Shown here: in pieces, positions 1 to 12,888 of the stretch
Position numbering within the stretch: position 1 is the first letter of the stretch
How the letters are laid out: each line of letters begins with the position of its first letter
Origin: Sialis fuliginosa
Taxonomy: Eukaryota > Arthropoda > Insecta > Megaloptera > Sialidae
Direction of reading: 5' to 3'
Length of the DNA: 64,000 nt
NCBI GenBank assembly: GCA_961205875.1
Contig: OY540814.1
Location: 6,182,993-6,246,992, forward strand
Program-made: the position numbers and the translations under genes
The notes under the pieces: model-generated
Databases searched by the model: none
What the model saw: only the letters and a program-made list of their open reading frames with translations
Told to the model about the DNA's origin: nothing

Positions 1-1616
1 CTTAATTTTTTAGATTCGTACTGCCTCCTCAGAAAAAAATGGTTCCGGCACCACTGCTTAACTTTGACGATTTTTTTTGGGAGTATAATAAGTATAAGGA
101 ATGGGACTTCTTTTAAAATATAGAAAAAAAATTGTTATTTTTTTGTACAAAATGGCGGCGAGAAAATTTAAAATCTATATAATATTGACTATAGAACTAC
201 GTAGGGATTTTTTATTTAATCAAATTTTGTAGAAATGGTGCACTTTCGAAAAAAAATCGATTTTTTGCCAAAAAATAAAAAAAAAACCTACATACATCTA
301 CAAATAATCTAATTGTGAAGCTACTGTCAAAATTTATAATTTCTAATTGATCCATGCAACTGTGGTGAAGTAATGTTTTCGTTAAGATTGAAAAATGTGG
401 TTTCGAGAAAAACGCGTTTAAAGTTTTACGTAGCGTATCCTGGTGACCTTTTGTGTAACCTTAAACACCTTTTGCAATGTAATTTTTTTACTATAGAACT
501 AAGTGCATATTGTTTTATTGATGTTAAAGCATTGTTTAAGCAACAACAAAAAAATCAAAAGCGATCCTAGAGTGGTGTTATCTCTTAAGCAATTTCTAGC
601 AAGTTGAAGTAAATTATTATATTTATTTATTCACATCGCCAATTTATAATTTATTACCAAAAATTGAAAATAATTAGATTTTACGTGTTTTAAGAGATAC
701 AATAATGTTATTGATATAGATTTGGGTTCAGAATTACTTATCCAATGTTATTTAATTTGAATGAAGCATAAAACACATACGTAGCATAGGTATATGTATC
801 TAATAATTAGAAAAACTTGACACCCCTACATATTTTCTATAAAGTACGACGAAATATATTAAAATAGAAACCCATTTAGCGACAAACTAAATGACATATT
901 TTCTCATCTCGGACACTCGCTACAATACGCAGTTTAATGATTTAACAAAACATATACGAACGAATGTAATGATACCTGCCGTATAGTGATAATCAAGCAC
1001 GCCAAGGCCTCGCTGAGTGACGGCGGTTGTTTAACAACTCGCTATTTAAAAATAGGCACTGTGTCATTGAGTCAAGACCTGGGTGCAGTAGAACAGGTGT
1101 TGGATTGCATATGAGCCACTGTGTGGATGGGTATGTATGCTCACGACGCAGCTCATATACATAATCTGTAGATACCTACTGACAATTAGATCATTCAGAA
1201 GCCGACGCAATTATGTAAAAAAAAACATCTGCCAAGTAAATGCACAGTGCTTCTTCGTGCTAAATTCACCAAAGGTAGTCAATTATTGAACAATTTAAAT
1301 AAAAACCGATAGAGTTTAGATAAATTGCCTGGAATTGGTTAACCATTTAATTTTTATACAATATTACTAAAAAATATTAGTTCGAAATTTTTCTTAAGAC
1401 GCATCTGATTATTGTTTCGTATATTAAAAATATACATAATATATAGGTATATATTTAAAATATATATATGTATGTATTATAGTTAATCAATTATTATTTT
1501 TCAATATATTTATGCTTATAACAAGTTTATAAATGTTATGTATTTTTTTTTTTTCAAATATCTTGAGTTACTTTATAAAATAAGCTTCCTTAAGTAAAAA
1601 TGTCACGCCTCGCCAT
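1..1616. other. AT-rich intergenic DNA with repeat fragments
   Basis: No gene is visible. The first 60 bases (CTCAGAAAAAAATGGTT) resemble sequence near 23,005-23,030, so a piece of the same repeat family is present. Bases 1232-1395 are a copy of the dispersed repeat also found at 13,554. The 65-codon open frame at 373-570 has no recognisable features. Confidence 0.5.
1232..1395. repeat. Dispersed repeat, copy 1 (also at 13.55 and 14.22 kb)
   Basis: The segment beginning CCAAGTAAATGCACAGTGCT and continuing through TTCACCAAAGGTAGT to ATATTAGTTCGAAATTTTT recurs nearly unchanged at 13554-13700. A more diverged copy starts at 14222. It is probably part of a retrotransposon. Confidence 0.7.
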
Positions 1617-1877
1617 TTGGGTGACCAGGTCACCGGTTTTGACCCGGAGTCTCAGGGTTTGCATACTGGATCTCCGGGCTCAGGGTTTGGGTGCAATTTC
1701 TCCGGGTTTTGCAAAAAATGACGACGACTAAAAAAAAAAGGTCGTCAAAAATAGAGCAGGGGATATAACAGTTCAGATTATGGTGACAAATTTTATGAAA
1801 ATAAAATAAAAAAATAAAAAAGATAAGATAAAATAAAACATCTCAGGGTTTACCAAAACTATAATCTGGTCACCCTA
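1617..1877. mobile_element. hAT-like MITE, copy 1 (261 bp)
   Basis: The ends read TTGGGTGACCAG and CTGGTCACCCTA. Flanks are CTCGCCAT (1609-1616) and CTCGCCAC (1878-1885), a near-perfect 8-bp target duplication. The interior (GTTTTGACCCGGAGTCTCAG, TCTCCGGGTTTTGC) matches the copy at 41382-41656. TAGGG-type ends plus 8-bp duplications point to hAT; there is no transposase. Confidence 0.8.
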
Positions 1878-1894
1878 CTCGCCACTGGTAGTGA

Positions 1895-2394
1895 ATTATA
1901 AATATGTGTTGATATTTGATTACTACCATTCCTGAATATTAATCTATATACATTTAACTGTCTTACAGTGTGATTTGATGACAATCAGCCAATAGGTGTC
2001 AAAATGGTGGACATTTAAACTAATTATTAGTATAATTTATTTATTAATTATTATATTATCATAACAACTGATTTATTGTACATTGTTTCTTGACCATTCT
2101 TTATTTTATATCTTTTGTATCATTTTGTAATCATTAGCAAGTGTCCATCACTGCGTGCTCATTACTGGTTTTACCTTTGCCATTACTGAATAAAAAACAT
2201 GAACAAAATAAAAGGCTATAATTTAAAAAAGAAACTATATTTGCTGACTTTGGTAATTAAATTGATTAAATAAAGAGTTACTTATTTTATTAGTTACATG
2301 AGTTCATGAGAATTAAAAAAACAAGCCCATTAATTAAAAAAAAACGAAAACTTGTTCTTGTAACGGCCATAACTGGTGCCTTTACCTAATACCT
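1895..2394. mobile_element. 0.5-kb MITE of the AAGGTACTGGCACC family, copy 1 (left end lost)
   Basis: It shares TTGATATTTGATTACTACC and the stretch ending AGGTGTCAAAATGGTGGACA with the copies at 9798 and 23586. Its left terminus is missing next to the hAT-like insertion at 1617-1877; the right end is eroded (ACTGGTGCCTTTACC). Confidence 0.7.
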
Positions 2395-2423
2395 ATATGA
2401 AATAAGATTCTTTACGTCTACAG

Positions 2424-3547
2424 TAGGGTGCTTTTTTTTGCGACTATTTTTTTTTTCACTCCCACCTCAAAATTTTCTTGGAAATACCTCAAAAAAAATT
2501 CCCTGAAAATTTGAGCCCTTAATTTTAATATTAAGTACTCGCTTTCAGCGTTTAAAGATTTCCCATTGAAAATACACGTAAACTTGAACTTTTTTTTTTT
2601 TACTTTTTATAGCTCAGAGGCATTTTATCCTATTTGAACGTTTAAAAAACCAAATTACGCAGAATTAAATGTTCTATAAAAGTATTTATTGCAACGAAAC
2701 TGTAACTTACAAGGGTGAGACAGTACAGGTGATAAAAGTCAAATTTTTCATGAATTTCTTGTTTTTTCATTGTTATTTCATAAATGGCTGAAAATACAGA
2801 AAAAGTTTAAATAAAAAAGTTGTAGCAAATTCAATTTTCTTCAAAAAAGATCCTGAGCATCAAATCTCTATTATTGATATTTTTCAAGATAATAAGCTTT
2901 TTGTTTTTTATGATTTACGATTTTCATGAACATAAAGAACATCTATTTGAGGTTATTTACCTCTTCTTTTCTTCTTGACTTTGAAAAAGTAGATAATAAC
3001 TTTTAAAAAAAATTGTTTTTAATAATTAGAGTCGCGAATTCATGAAAATCGTAAATCATAAAAAACAAAAAGCTTATTATCTTGAAAAATATCAATAATA
3101 GAGATTTGATGCTCAGGATCTTTTTTGAAGAAAATTGAATTTGCTACAACTTTTTTATTTAAACTTTTTCTGTATTTTCAGCCATTTATGAAATAACAAT
3201 GAAAAAACAAGAAATTCATGAAAAATTTGACTTTAATCACCTGTACTGTCTCACCCTTGTAAGTTATAGTTTCGTTGCAATAAATACTTTTATAGAACAT
3301 TTAATTCTGCGTAATTTGGTTTATTAAACGTTCAAATAGGATAAAATGCCTCTGAGCTATAAAAAGTAAAAAAAAAAAGTTCAAGTTTACGTGTATTTTC
3401 AATGGGAAATCTTTAAACGCTGAAAGCGAGTACTTAATATTAAAATTAAGGGCTCAAATTTTCAGGGAATTTTTTTTGAGGTATTTCCAAGAAAATTTTG
3501 AGGTGGGAGTGAAAAAAAAAAAATAATCGCAAAAAAAAAGCACCCTA
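2424..3547. mobile_element. Palindromic hAT-like element (1124 bp, arms about 500 bp)
   Basis: The two halves are near-perfect reverse complements around a spacer of about 100 bp near 2940-3036. Termini are TAGGGTGC and GCACCCTA. An exact 8-bp target duplication GTCTACAG flanks it (2416-2423 and 3548-3555). Those features suggest hAT; the element has no open reading frame. Confidence 0.9.
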
Positions 3548-3825
3548 GTCTACAGCTATTTTTTACAAAAATGTATATATTCATACAGACTGCGCTAGTA
3601 ATTAGGCAAATTATATGGAATTCTAACCTTCACCAACCGGAAATAATTAATCCGGATTTTGGTTATTTTTTATGTTTTTATACATGCCAATATTTATTTA
3701 TTAGTCATTGTCAGTACAGTTTACGGTAAATATACAGAAATTCAATTGATAAACAAATTGAAACTACTTTTAGGTAAATTTTTGAAAATATCAGTTTAGA
3801 ACAGTGATTTTATTGTAATTGTTTA

Positions 3826-4922
3826 TACAGGTGGTCCGGTTTGGGATACAAATATTTTAAGAGCTGATTCCTTGGCTCATTGTGAGTAAAAAATATTACT
3901 GGGAGGTGGGGTCTATATTCAATACCCTCTGAGCTACAGGGTGTTTAAAAACTTCTTTCAGAGTAGTACTTACAAACAAAGATTATCTCATAACTTTCAA
4001 AGTAACGTAACTAGAGCAACCACAATGAGTCAGTTTCATAGGTAATTAACTAACGCATTTTTCAGTATTGAAATTATTGCTAGCCGTGTTTTCAGTTAAG
4101 AGTTATTGCTCATCAAATTCAAAAAATATGTTTATTTTTTTGAAAATATTTATGAAAATGACATTTTTCTTCAAAAGTACCTACCATATGTGATAGTTTT
4201 TATCATTATTTTGGTTTGTCATAATGTTACCTACAAATTCACTATACCAAGTTTGGACCTGAGTCTTACAGTTTTCTAGTTATAATTTTATCTAATGAAT
4301 CCCCAAAGTGACTATTTTGGTACCTACCCTATTAAATGAAACAGTTATATTTGTTTTTTGTTTATAATTACATAATTAGTTTTAAAATTATATAAATTAA
4401 CATTAACAATAAAATTATGTAATTATAAACAAAAAAAAATTATGACTGTTTCATTTAATAGGGTAGCTAGCAAAATAGTCACTTTGGAGATTATTTAGAT
4501 AAAATTATAACTGGAATACTGTAAGACCCAGATCCAAACTTGGTATAGTGAATTTGTAGGTAACACACCAAAATAATGATAATTTTTTCATAAAAATTTT
4601 CAAAAAAATAAACATATTTTTTTAATTTGATGAGCAATTGCTCTGAACTGAAAACATGGCTAGCAATAACGCTAATACTGAAAAATACGTTAGTTAATTA
4701 CCTATGAAACTGACTTATTGTGGTTGCTCTAGTTACGTTACTTTGAAAGTTATGGTATAATCTTTGTTTGTAAGTACTACTCTGAAAGAAGTTTTTTTAA
4801 ACATCTGTAGCTCAGAGGGTGTTGAAGATAAACCCCACCTTCCCGTACAGTTTTTTACTCACAATGAGTCAAGGAATCAGCTCTTAAAATATCTGTTTCC
4901 CAAACCGGACCAACCTGTATAT
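3826..4922. mobile_element. Palindromic TA-flanked element (1.1 kb)
   Basis: Left end TATACAGGTGGTCCGG and right end CCGGACCAACCTGTATA pair, and the arms continue through TAAGAGCTGATTCCTTGG and GTACTTACAAACAAAGATTA to a short AT-rich centre near 4370-4420. TA at the ends suggests Tc1/mariner-type insertion. Half of a second copy lies at 46340-47036. Confidence 0.85.
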
Positions 4923-5601
4923 TAATCAATATACAAATATGTTATTTATTTATTTAATTATCTTTGAAAATAATAACAATTATTATGATTATTATATGAT
5001 GTAGGTATGTAATAATAATTAAATCATTGGATAAAAAAAAACATGAGAAAAACATTGAATTTAAATCAAGGTTGATTATCCGCTGTTACTTTGTTCATAG
5101 TAAATACTGTCTCTATATGTATGTATAATGTCTACTCATATACATATGTATATGTATATCTACAATAATCTACATATATATAAATACTATTAATATGAAG
5201 AAAATAATATAAAAAAGTTTTCAATGTTTTTTCAAACTGATTCCATATAATATAATATTTCTTACATAGGTATAATAAGTAAGTATTTATTTTTATAGGA
5301 CCTACATTAAAAACTATTAATAATTATATTATAAAACTTTATTTTTAAAATAAACTGTTTTGTTGTATCCCTGGTTAAGCCGTTCTGAAGCCACAGCAAC
5401 TAACTTCTTATAACTTTTTATAAGCTTTTTTAAATGAGAATTTATTTTATAATTCATTGATGATACATAAAATAAAGTTTTTTTTTCTAAAATATAATTC
5501 ACTTCAAAGTAGATTTATCAATTTTAGTTCTGTAAAAACACAAATAATATTTAATAAACATTTCATATGCGTGTAAATTATTTATTTTCTTTGTTATTTT
5601 A

Positions 5602-6004
5602 GTTCAAGAGCTGATGAGATATTTTTCTGCCCCATCTGAGCACTAGGCAGGTTTACGAAAATCGTTTATTCATGTGTTGTACATCATGGGAAAAATAGTT
5701 CCAACCCCCACACCCGGGGATAAAGGGGTTTAATTCCTTAGTGAACATGTAAAGAAAAAGTGCATTTTTGCCCCATGGGAGAACTAATAAAATCATAACA
5801 GAGAGTTAGTTTATGAAAAGTTAGATAGTGAAAGTGCAAAATGCACTTTTTCTTTACATGTTCACTAAGGAATTAAACCCCTTTAAGTCCGGGTGTGGGG
5901 GTTGGGACTATTTTTTCCATGATGTACAACACATGAATAAACGATTTCCGTAAGTCTGTTTAGTGCTCAGATGGGGCAGAAAAATATATCATGAGCTCTT
6001 GTAC
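5602..6004. mobile_element. Palindromic element (about 400 bp)
   Basis: The left arm from GTTCAAGAGCTGATGAG pairs with the right arm ending CATGAGCTCTTGTAC. The arms include CCACACCCGGGGATAAAGGGG and TGTAAAGAAAAAGTGCA and their complements. There is only a short centre and no coding capacity. Confidence 0.8.
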
Positions 6005-6727
6005 AATTTATTTTATTAATAAGAAAATTCTATCGTTTTAAAAAAACCTGTTTTTTGCGTTTTGTTTTTGAAATTTTTTCTTTTGTTTATATTTTGAATG
6101 CATTTTTTATATTTCCAATTTTGTTAAAATTTCCCAATATGCATTTTTACTACATAACAAACAGATCACTTAAAACTACTAGTAATTAGTACTTAATATT
6201 TTACTATAGAAAAAGTATTGTGAAAAATGGGTCGTGGGTAAAAACAGTTTAGGAGCTATGCTCTACACTAAATCCAACATAACGAATGTCAAATCCCTGC
6301 AATTGAACCGTGCCAAAACAAATCACAAGTAAATAAACAATCATGCACCCATACAAATATCATTTATACTGGCACAGCGTGTACATATCTGACATAATGA
6401 GTGTCAGATCCCCGCAATACCGATGGGTCACTCTGGGAATGAGGACGCGTGGAAACTCGGCGCCTCTCCAGGAAAATCACAACACTCGCATTATGCAATA
6501 TGATATTATATTTGTATGTGTCCAAACGGACTGTACGCACAGTTGTTTATAAGAAAATGTTCATGTGCGCTTCTTTCAACATTAACACGGGTAAAAAAGC
6601 ATCATGAACATTTTTCATCAGGAAATATACGTTTTTACTTCCATGTTCTGAAAGAAATGGATAATATTTGTACCACTGTAGGTTCTCTAATTATTAAATA
6701 AACACATTTTGTGCAAATTTTTTGGAA
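6005..6727. other. No gene; short internal duplication
   Basis: Two related segments, ATCCAACATAACGAATGTCA (near 6272) and ATCTGACATAATGAGTGTCA (near 6387), suggest an old tandem or repeat-derived duplication. Two short overlapping open frames (6343-6552, 6516-6701) show no recognisable domain. Confidence 0.35.
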
Positions 6728-6850
6728 AGCTATAGCTCCCTCACGAAGAATTTCCGGACACAAGTTCATATGAAGTTTTCTGCTTAAAATAATATCCTCG
6801 ATCTACTGTTAATTTTTTACATTAGTTGTAAATCATCCTGGACACCTATG
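6728..6850. mobile_element. Solo terminus related to the 10.8-12.0 kb palindrome
   Basis: GCTATAGCTCCCTCACGAAG, TTCCGGACACAAGTTCATAT and ATCATCCTGGACACC resemble the right end of the element at 10782-11957. Only one arm end is present. Confidence 0.5.
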
Positions 6851-6910
6851 GCCTATTTCAGTTAACATAGTTATATACTATAGTATATAGGTACTAACTA
6901 AACTAATTCT

Positions 6911-7683
6911 GTCTTACAAGGGGAAGCAACAGCACGGTCCATGAGAATTTCAATGAGCTTGTGGTATGTCAAACTAGAGCAAAAATAAAAAGACACGTGT
7001 CCAACAATTTGATCTCATAGGCCTTAATTACAAAGATAATTAACTTTGAAAATTTGTGTATTCAATATAACCGTGTATTATGTTCGCTCGAAATATAAGT
7101 GTGTTGGCCCTACGGTCAACGCGCTGGCGTCTCGCCTGGTTTTAAGATTTTGATTTTAATTTTTATTTACAATTTTTTTTTGACAATAGATGTTTGTGGT
7201 TTCTTTCAAGTTTGTTTTTTATTAAAACTTTTCAATTTATTAATTAAAAACTAATGAGTTGTGTCAATAATAAATTAAATTTACTTTAAAACAAATTAAT
7301 AATTATGTACTGGCGCATATATCAATATTTTCATTGTCAATAATAATATATGTTTTATTTATGTCTAATTTATCGATTTTTACGCAAGTGGGAGAAGTAA
7401 TGTGTACAAAAAAATAAAAAATTGTAAATAAAAATTAAAATCAAAATCTTAAAACCAGGCGAGACGCCAGCGCGTTGACCGTAGGGCCAACACACTTATA
7501 TTTCGAGCGAACATAATACACGGTTATATTGAATACACAAATTTTCAAAGTTAATTATCTTTGTAATTAAGACCTATGAGATCAAATTGTTGGACACGTG
7601 TCTTTTTATTTTTGCTCTAGTTTGATATACCACAAGCTCATTGAAATTCTCATGGACCGTGCTGTTGCTTCCCCTTATTAGAC
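6911..7683. mobile_element. Palindromic element (about 770 bp)
   Basis: The arms pair from AAGGGGAAGCAACAGCACGG on the left to CCGTGCTGTTGCTTCCCCTT on the right. They include CTACGGTCAACGCGCTGGCG and its complement with almost no mismatch. An AT-rich centre lies near 7200-7380. The flank after 7690 (TTTCATCAAAATCAGTTTGG) resembles a retrotransposon tail. Confidence 0.85.
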
Positions 7684-9797
7684 ATTCTAACAGTTAAAAT
7701 TTCATCAAAATCAGTTTGGTAGTTTTCGTGCATAGTCAGAGATAAAGAATCTAAAAACTATAATTATATTGCCTGTAAAAAGAAGTAAAAAAAATTACAT
7801 TGTTCAGATAAAGCCTATATAGTATATAGATTTGTATACGAACATACATCAATTGATTAAAAATCTTAAGTTTAAAAATTAACAAAGAAAAGCTCAAATG
7901 TAGATTAGCAAATCATGTAAGAATTAATCTTATGTAAAAATATCCGCGGATAACATTTTTTCACCCTACCACCCGAAGTTTTTAGCGATACACCACTGAT
8001 TTCTGCGGGCATCTGGTCAGGAAAATGTAATCTATCGAGGGCGTATAGTCGTTAAAATGTAGTTGAATATGCATAGATAATATATTTTACTTGTGGTCTA
8101 AAATTGCAATCTATGAATATGTATAATATGTAATAACTATGACAAATATTGTTGGTACATAATATTTTAAATATGCAGAGTAAAATTGAGAAGCCAAGCA
8201 ATTTCCGTACTTTTTATCGTTGTTTTTTAGAAACATATATGCTAAACAACTTGCTGATATAGTATTTTTCGTAAAATTTAAAAAATAGCTAAATATTTTA
8301 TTTTAGTAGCTATTAATAAATTGTAGAATTGTTTATAAATAAATACAAAAAAATCTTTATCGAATGCAATTATACTTCTTATCGACTTATCTAAAATAAC
8401 CAAAACATTTTTAATTGCACATTATTCTCTATTAGATAAAAAAAAAGTTTTAATAAACCATTGATAAAATTATATTTTAATAAGTTGATTTTTTAATTAT
8501 ATTTTTGATATGAATGCTGATAATTAATTAATTAAAATATTAAAAAACCTAATTTAAATATTCTTAATTATATTTAAATGAATAAATAAACACTGTTTTA
8601 ATTCTCATTAACATTTTTAGACTTGGATTTTTAAAATTGCAGAGAACTATCACATAATGTGAATTTATTCTTTAATATAGAATTTCCCAAAATGTGGTAT
8701 GCGAAAGAATTTTAATTTATTCGGTTGATAAATATGTCGCGTATGACACTTATTATCCAAATCTCAAATAATCATACGTCATTAAAAAGTTCGTTATTTC
8801 TACTTTCAAATAAAAATTTAAAAATAAAATTTCATTAATATTTAACGAAACTAGAGCACTTTTAGTAAAACCCTAAAATTTGGAAACAAGTCGTCATATT
8901 TTCTGAACAATTGAATATATGAAAATTTTTTTTTACAAAAGTTTCTTACTTTTTTATGATCTTTAAAATTATCTACTTTTGAATATACCGTTCCATTTGA
9001 TTTTGATGAGAAACGGGCATGTACCCCTCAAACTACCCCCCAAGGAGGAGTTTTTGTGAGTTGAAAATATTTTCCTGAAATTCTTTAGGGTCGATATATA
9101 TAGTAAATTTTTTATCATAAAACTCTATCTTCAATAGTTTAGGCGTAAAACACAGTGGTCTGGAACTCTCGGTATATTGTTAACTATAAATAATCTGATT
9201 TGTAAAAAAAAATTTATAATTTCCCTAGTTCCAACTCTGTTCTATTTTCTTTTTTTTCAACCACGGCTCTAATTAATTTATGAGATCAAGCTCTCTCAAA
9301 TAAAACCTCGAAGCGCAATAAAAATAGAATACAACTTTAAACTTCACCTTAAAATATAATAAGAACAAAAACCGTTTATTTTGTTAGTTCTATAAATTCG
9401 CCTTTTGTCTTTTGTTAGTATTGTACAACAACTTAATTAAAAATTTCTAAAAATAAAAGTTCTCATCATAATTAGATGTATAAAGATTTATTAATTCTAT
9501 TTTGTTTCTTGGTGTAAAATTGCTTTTTATTATTATTTAAAATTACATACATATATGATTATTTTATTTGCTTATTTTTAAATGAAGATACCAGAAAGTG
9601 AAAGTTCGAAGTTCAGAGATATTTTAGATAGCTTTGTGTAATGTAAATATAATGTTTATTACAAATGTACGTTCTACAAATATACATACAAAAAAAAGAC
9701 GTACTCAAAGTAATACGTTTAATCTTTTCAGTGAAATCCTTATCAGAATACACCCATTGGTGTACCCCCAAGATTATTTTTAGGAAAAAAAACAATA
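7684..9797. other. AT-rich intergenic DNA, no gene seen
   Basis: Apart from a retroposon-tail-like stretch at 7690-7755 and repeat-like sequence at 8880-9260, I see nothing I can assign. A 60-codon minus-strand frame at 9613-9795 looks fortuitous. Confidence 0.4.
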
Positions 9798-10316
9798 TAA
9801 GGTACTGGCATCAGTCTTGGATATGACCCTAGTATTGGCTATTTTTAAATGTACTGTATTAGAAATATTTGTTGATATTTGATTACTACCATTTCTGAAT
9901 ATTAATCTATGTAGTACAATTTAACTGCTTACAGTGTGATTTGATGACAATCGGCCAATAGGTGTCAAAATGGTGGACATTTAACATTGTTTCAAATTTG
10001 ATGATTCTTTCTTTAATATCTTTTGTGTCGTAGTAATGTTCTGTGGTCGTAGTAGGTACTTGTCATTTTGTAATCATTAGTAAGTGTCCATCCACTGCGT
10101 GCTCATTACTGGTTTTACGTTATCCATTACTGGAGAAAAAAGCATAAACAAAATAAAAGGCTATAATTTAAAAAACAAACTATATTTGCAAACTTTGGTA
10201 ATTAAATTGATTAAATAAAGAGTTTTATTAGTAACATGAGTGCATGAGAATTACAAAAAAGAAGCCCGTTAATCACAAAAACAGTAAACCTTGGTCTTTT
10301 ATCGGCCATAACCTTA
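9798..10316. mobile_element. 0.5-kb MITE of the AAGGTACTGGCACC family, copy 2
   Basis: It begins TAAGGTACTGGCATCAGTC after TA and ends near CCATAACCTTA. The interior matches copies 1 and 3 (TTGATATTTGATTACTACCA, GTGTCAAAATGGTGGACA, CTATATTTGCAAACTTTGG). Confidence 0.8.
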
Positions 10317-10397
10317 TTAAATAATTTGAGAAATATGATATCATTTTGAATTACAAATTAAATGTTTATGTTTTTTATTTATTTAAAATAAACCCCC

Positions 10398-10696
10398 AAC
10401 CGATTTTCTTCGATTTTCGTAAACGATTAGACAATTAGACATGTTATTAAGTAGATCTATCACAAAAAATTACTTTTGTATTTTTTGTAATAAATCAGAA
10501 AACGTATTATGCGATTTACTAGAGAGTAGAAAGAGAAAGAATGTTATTTGAAAATACTAGAATGAACATATTACCTCTTTTTCTACTCTAGTATATCGCA
10601 TAATACGTTCTCTGTTTCATTAATAAGTATAAAGTGATATAAAAAAATGTTGTTGATCTACTTATTAATATACGTATAATCTGAAAAAATTCGGTT
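10398..10696. mobile_element. Imperfect palindromic element (about 300 bp)
   Basis: AACCGATTTTCTTCGATTTT pairs with AATCTGAAAAAATTCGGTT. Inner segments AACGTATTATGCGATTTACT and TATATCGCATAATACGTT also pair. The arms are diverged relative to its neighbours, suggesting an older insertion. Confidence 0.65.
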
Positions 10697-10781
10697 AGTA
10701 TCTATTTCATGCAGAAAAAAATAATAATAAAAATATAATTTTAAATATTCTAAGGAAGAACGTATATTAATCTACTAATAT

Positions 10782-11957
10782 AGGTGATTCAGCACTGTCG
10801 TGCCAAACTTGAACGGTGCATCGAGAAAAATATTTTAAGCAAAAAACATTATATAAACATGTGTCCGGAAATTTGTCATGAGGGGGCTACAGCCCTCTAA
10901 AGATTTTATTAAAAATTAGTTTTTATTTAATATCTTGACAACCCATTGTGCTATAGTTATGAAATTTGATACAGGGTTTAGTATTAATAAGTGTTATCTA
11001 TATCCAGTATCAACCAATAGTAATTTTGCCCAGGGTTGTATGGGCCTAGGAGGCCCGTCGATTTTTATCCAGTATTTTTTGTTCTTCAATTTTTTCCCGA
11101 GTTAAACATTTGAATAAGACTGTATGAGACAAAATACACTAAAATATACTTTGCTCATTTATTATAGGATAAACCGTTTACGAGCAATATCGATGCAAAA
11201 GAAAGCATGCAGAATTTTACTTAATACGGATGTTTCAAATTAAACAAAATAAATTTATATTCCTGTTCTTTGATTAAAAGTAAGAAAAAAGTTCATGTAC
11301 ATATATCACCTAATACGTGTCCTCTTAGACCTATAGCCAGTTCTATTAATGTTACAAATAATTTGCTAACATAACTAGAAAGTGATACTTAAAATGGCTA
11401 TTTGTTGATAAGGATGAATTTTTGGAGGTATATTTTTATTATTTTTTTGTCTTATTTTTTATCATAGAACAAGAATATAAAAATATTTTGTTTAATTTGA
11501 AGCATCCGTATTAAGTAAAATTCTGCATCCTTTCTTTTGCATCCATATTTCTCGTAAACGGTTTATCCTATGATAAATGAGCAAAGTATATTTTTGTGTA
11601 TTTTGTGCCATACAATCTTATTCAAATGTCTAATTTAGGAAAACATTAAAGAACAAAAAAATACTAGATAAAAATCGATGGGCCCACTGACCCCATACAG
11701 CCCTGATCTAAATTATAATTGCTTAATACTGGAAATCGATAAAACTTATTAATACTAAACCCTGTATCAAATTTCATAACTTTAGCATAATGGGGTCTCC
11801 AGATATTAAATAAAAACTAATTTTGAATAAAATCTTTGGAGGGCTGTAGCCCCCTTACGAAAAATTTTCGGACACATGTTCATATAATGTTTTTTGCTTA
11901 AAATATGCCTCTTAATTTACTGTTCAAGTTTGGCACGACAGCACTGAATCATCCTGT
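10782..11957. mobile_element. Palindromic element (1.18 kb)
   Basis: The left end GGTGATTCAGCACTGTCGTG pairs with CACGACAGCACTGAATCATCC. Paired inner blocks include GGATAAACCGTTTACGAG and CTCGTAAACGGTTTATCC, and ACTTAATACGGATG and CATCCGTATTAAGT. The right boundary CCTGTATATA suggests a TA-type insertion. No open frame of note. Confidence 0.85.
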
Positions 11958-12333
11958 ATATAGATAGAAATAATTTATTTAAACAAAAAAAAATAAAAAT
12001 AAAGGATTAAATAAATAATTATTATTTAAATAATTGAAAAAGAATATATAAAACTAGTAACTAAACATACATAAAAAATTATTATTGTTCTACTTTATAT
12101 AGTGTTCATGTATTGATGTCAAGTGCTGGCCAAGGATATTGAAATATTGATTTGAAATAGAAAATAGTTGAATAAATTTGTGGACAAAAATACTTTAAGA
12201 ATTTATTATTCATTTTAATGGGTAAACTATTTTTAAAATATTCATTCGGATCTGCATTTAATTTTTTTAATTCTCGGAGTGCTTAGTAATATAAATAAAA
12301 AACTTTTGATTTTTTTAAAGACTGTTTAAACTA

Positions 12334-12888
12334 GATATATATATTATATATATTAATTTGCCTTGTACGATACGACCCCCCCCCCCCAACCTTATAATTC
12401 TCTTATGCTCGGTATTATAAAGAATTTGCACGTTTTGCTTCCAGCTAATGCTATCTACTGGGAATCAAATTGTTGTTACTGTATTTTATAGACCAGATAT
12501 ATTTTAATTTTCCTTGTACCATACGACATCCCCTCCCCCCACCCCTATAAATCTCTTATGCTCAGTATTATAAAAAATTTACACGTTTTGCTTCCAGCTA
12601 ACGCTATCTACTGGGAGTCAAATTGTTGTGAAATTGCTCGATATTTTAAGGCAGGGGTAATAAATGTATAATAATTTAAATGCTGTGCATTTTATGAGGT
12701 ACACTTGGCAGCACTTATTTTAAGTCGCTGATTTTGCTTATCGCGCATACGACAAGGTTATCATATATACGATTTCATTGGCTACATCTGTGAGTGGTTG
12801 TCATTTATATTGAATAGCTAGCAGATGGCATTAACTGAGAGCTAATTTGAATTTGCACTCAAGCAAATTCTTTATAATACCGAAGATT
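12334..12888. mobile_element. TIR element with duplicated left end
   Basis: Two direct copies, starting near 12350 and 12505, share CCTTGTAC, CTCTTATGCTC, TATTATAAA and GTTTTGCTTCCAGCTAA, followed by TCTACTGGGA, with a spacing of about 155 bp. The segment GCAAATTCTTTATAATACCG at 12864-12883 is the inverse of CGGTATTATAAAGAATTTGC in copy 1. This fits an inverted-repeat element whose left end was duplicated. Confidence 0.6.
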
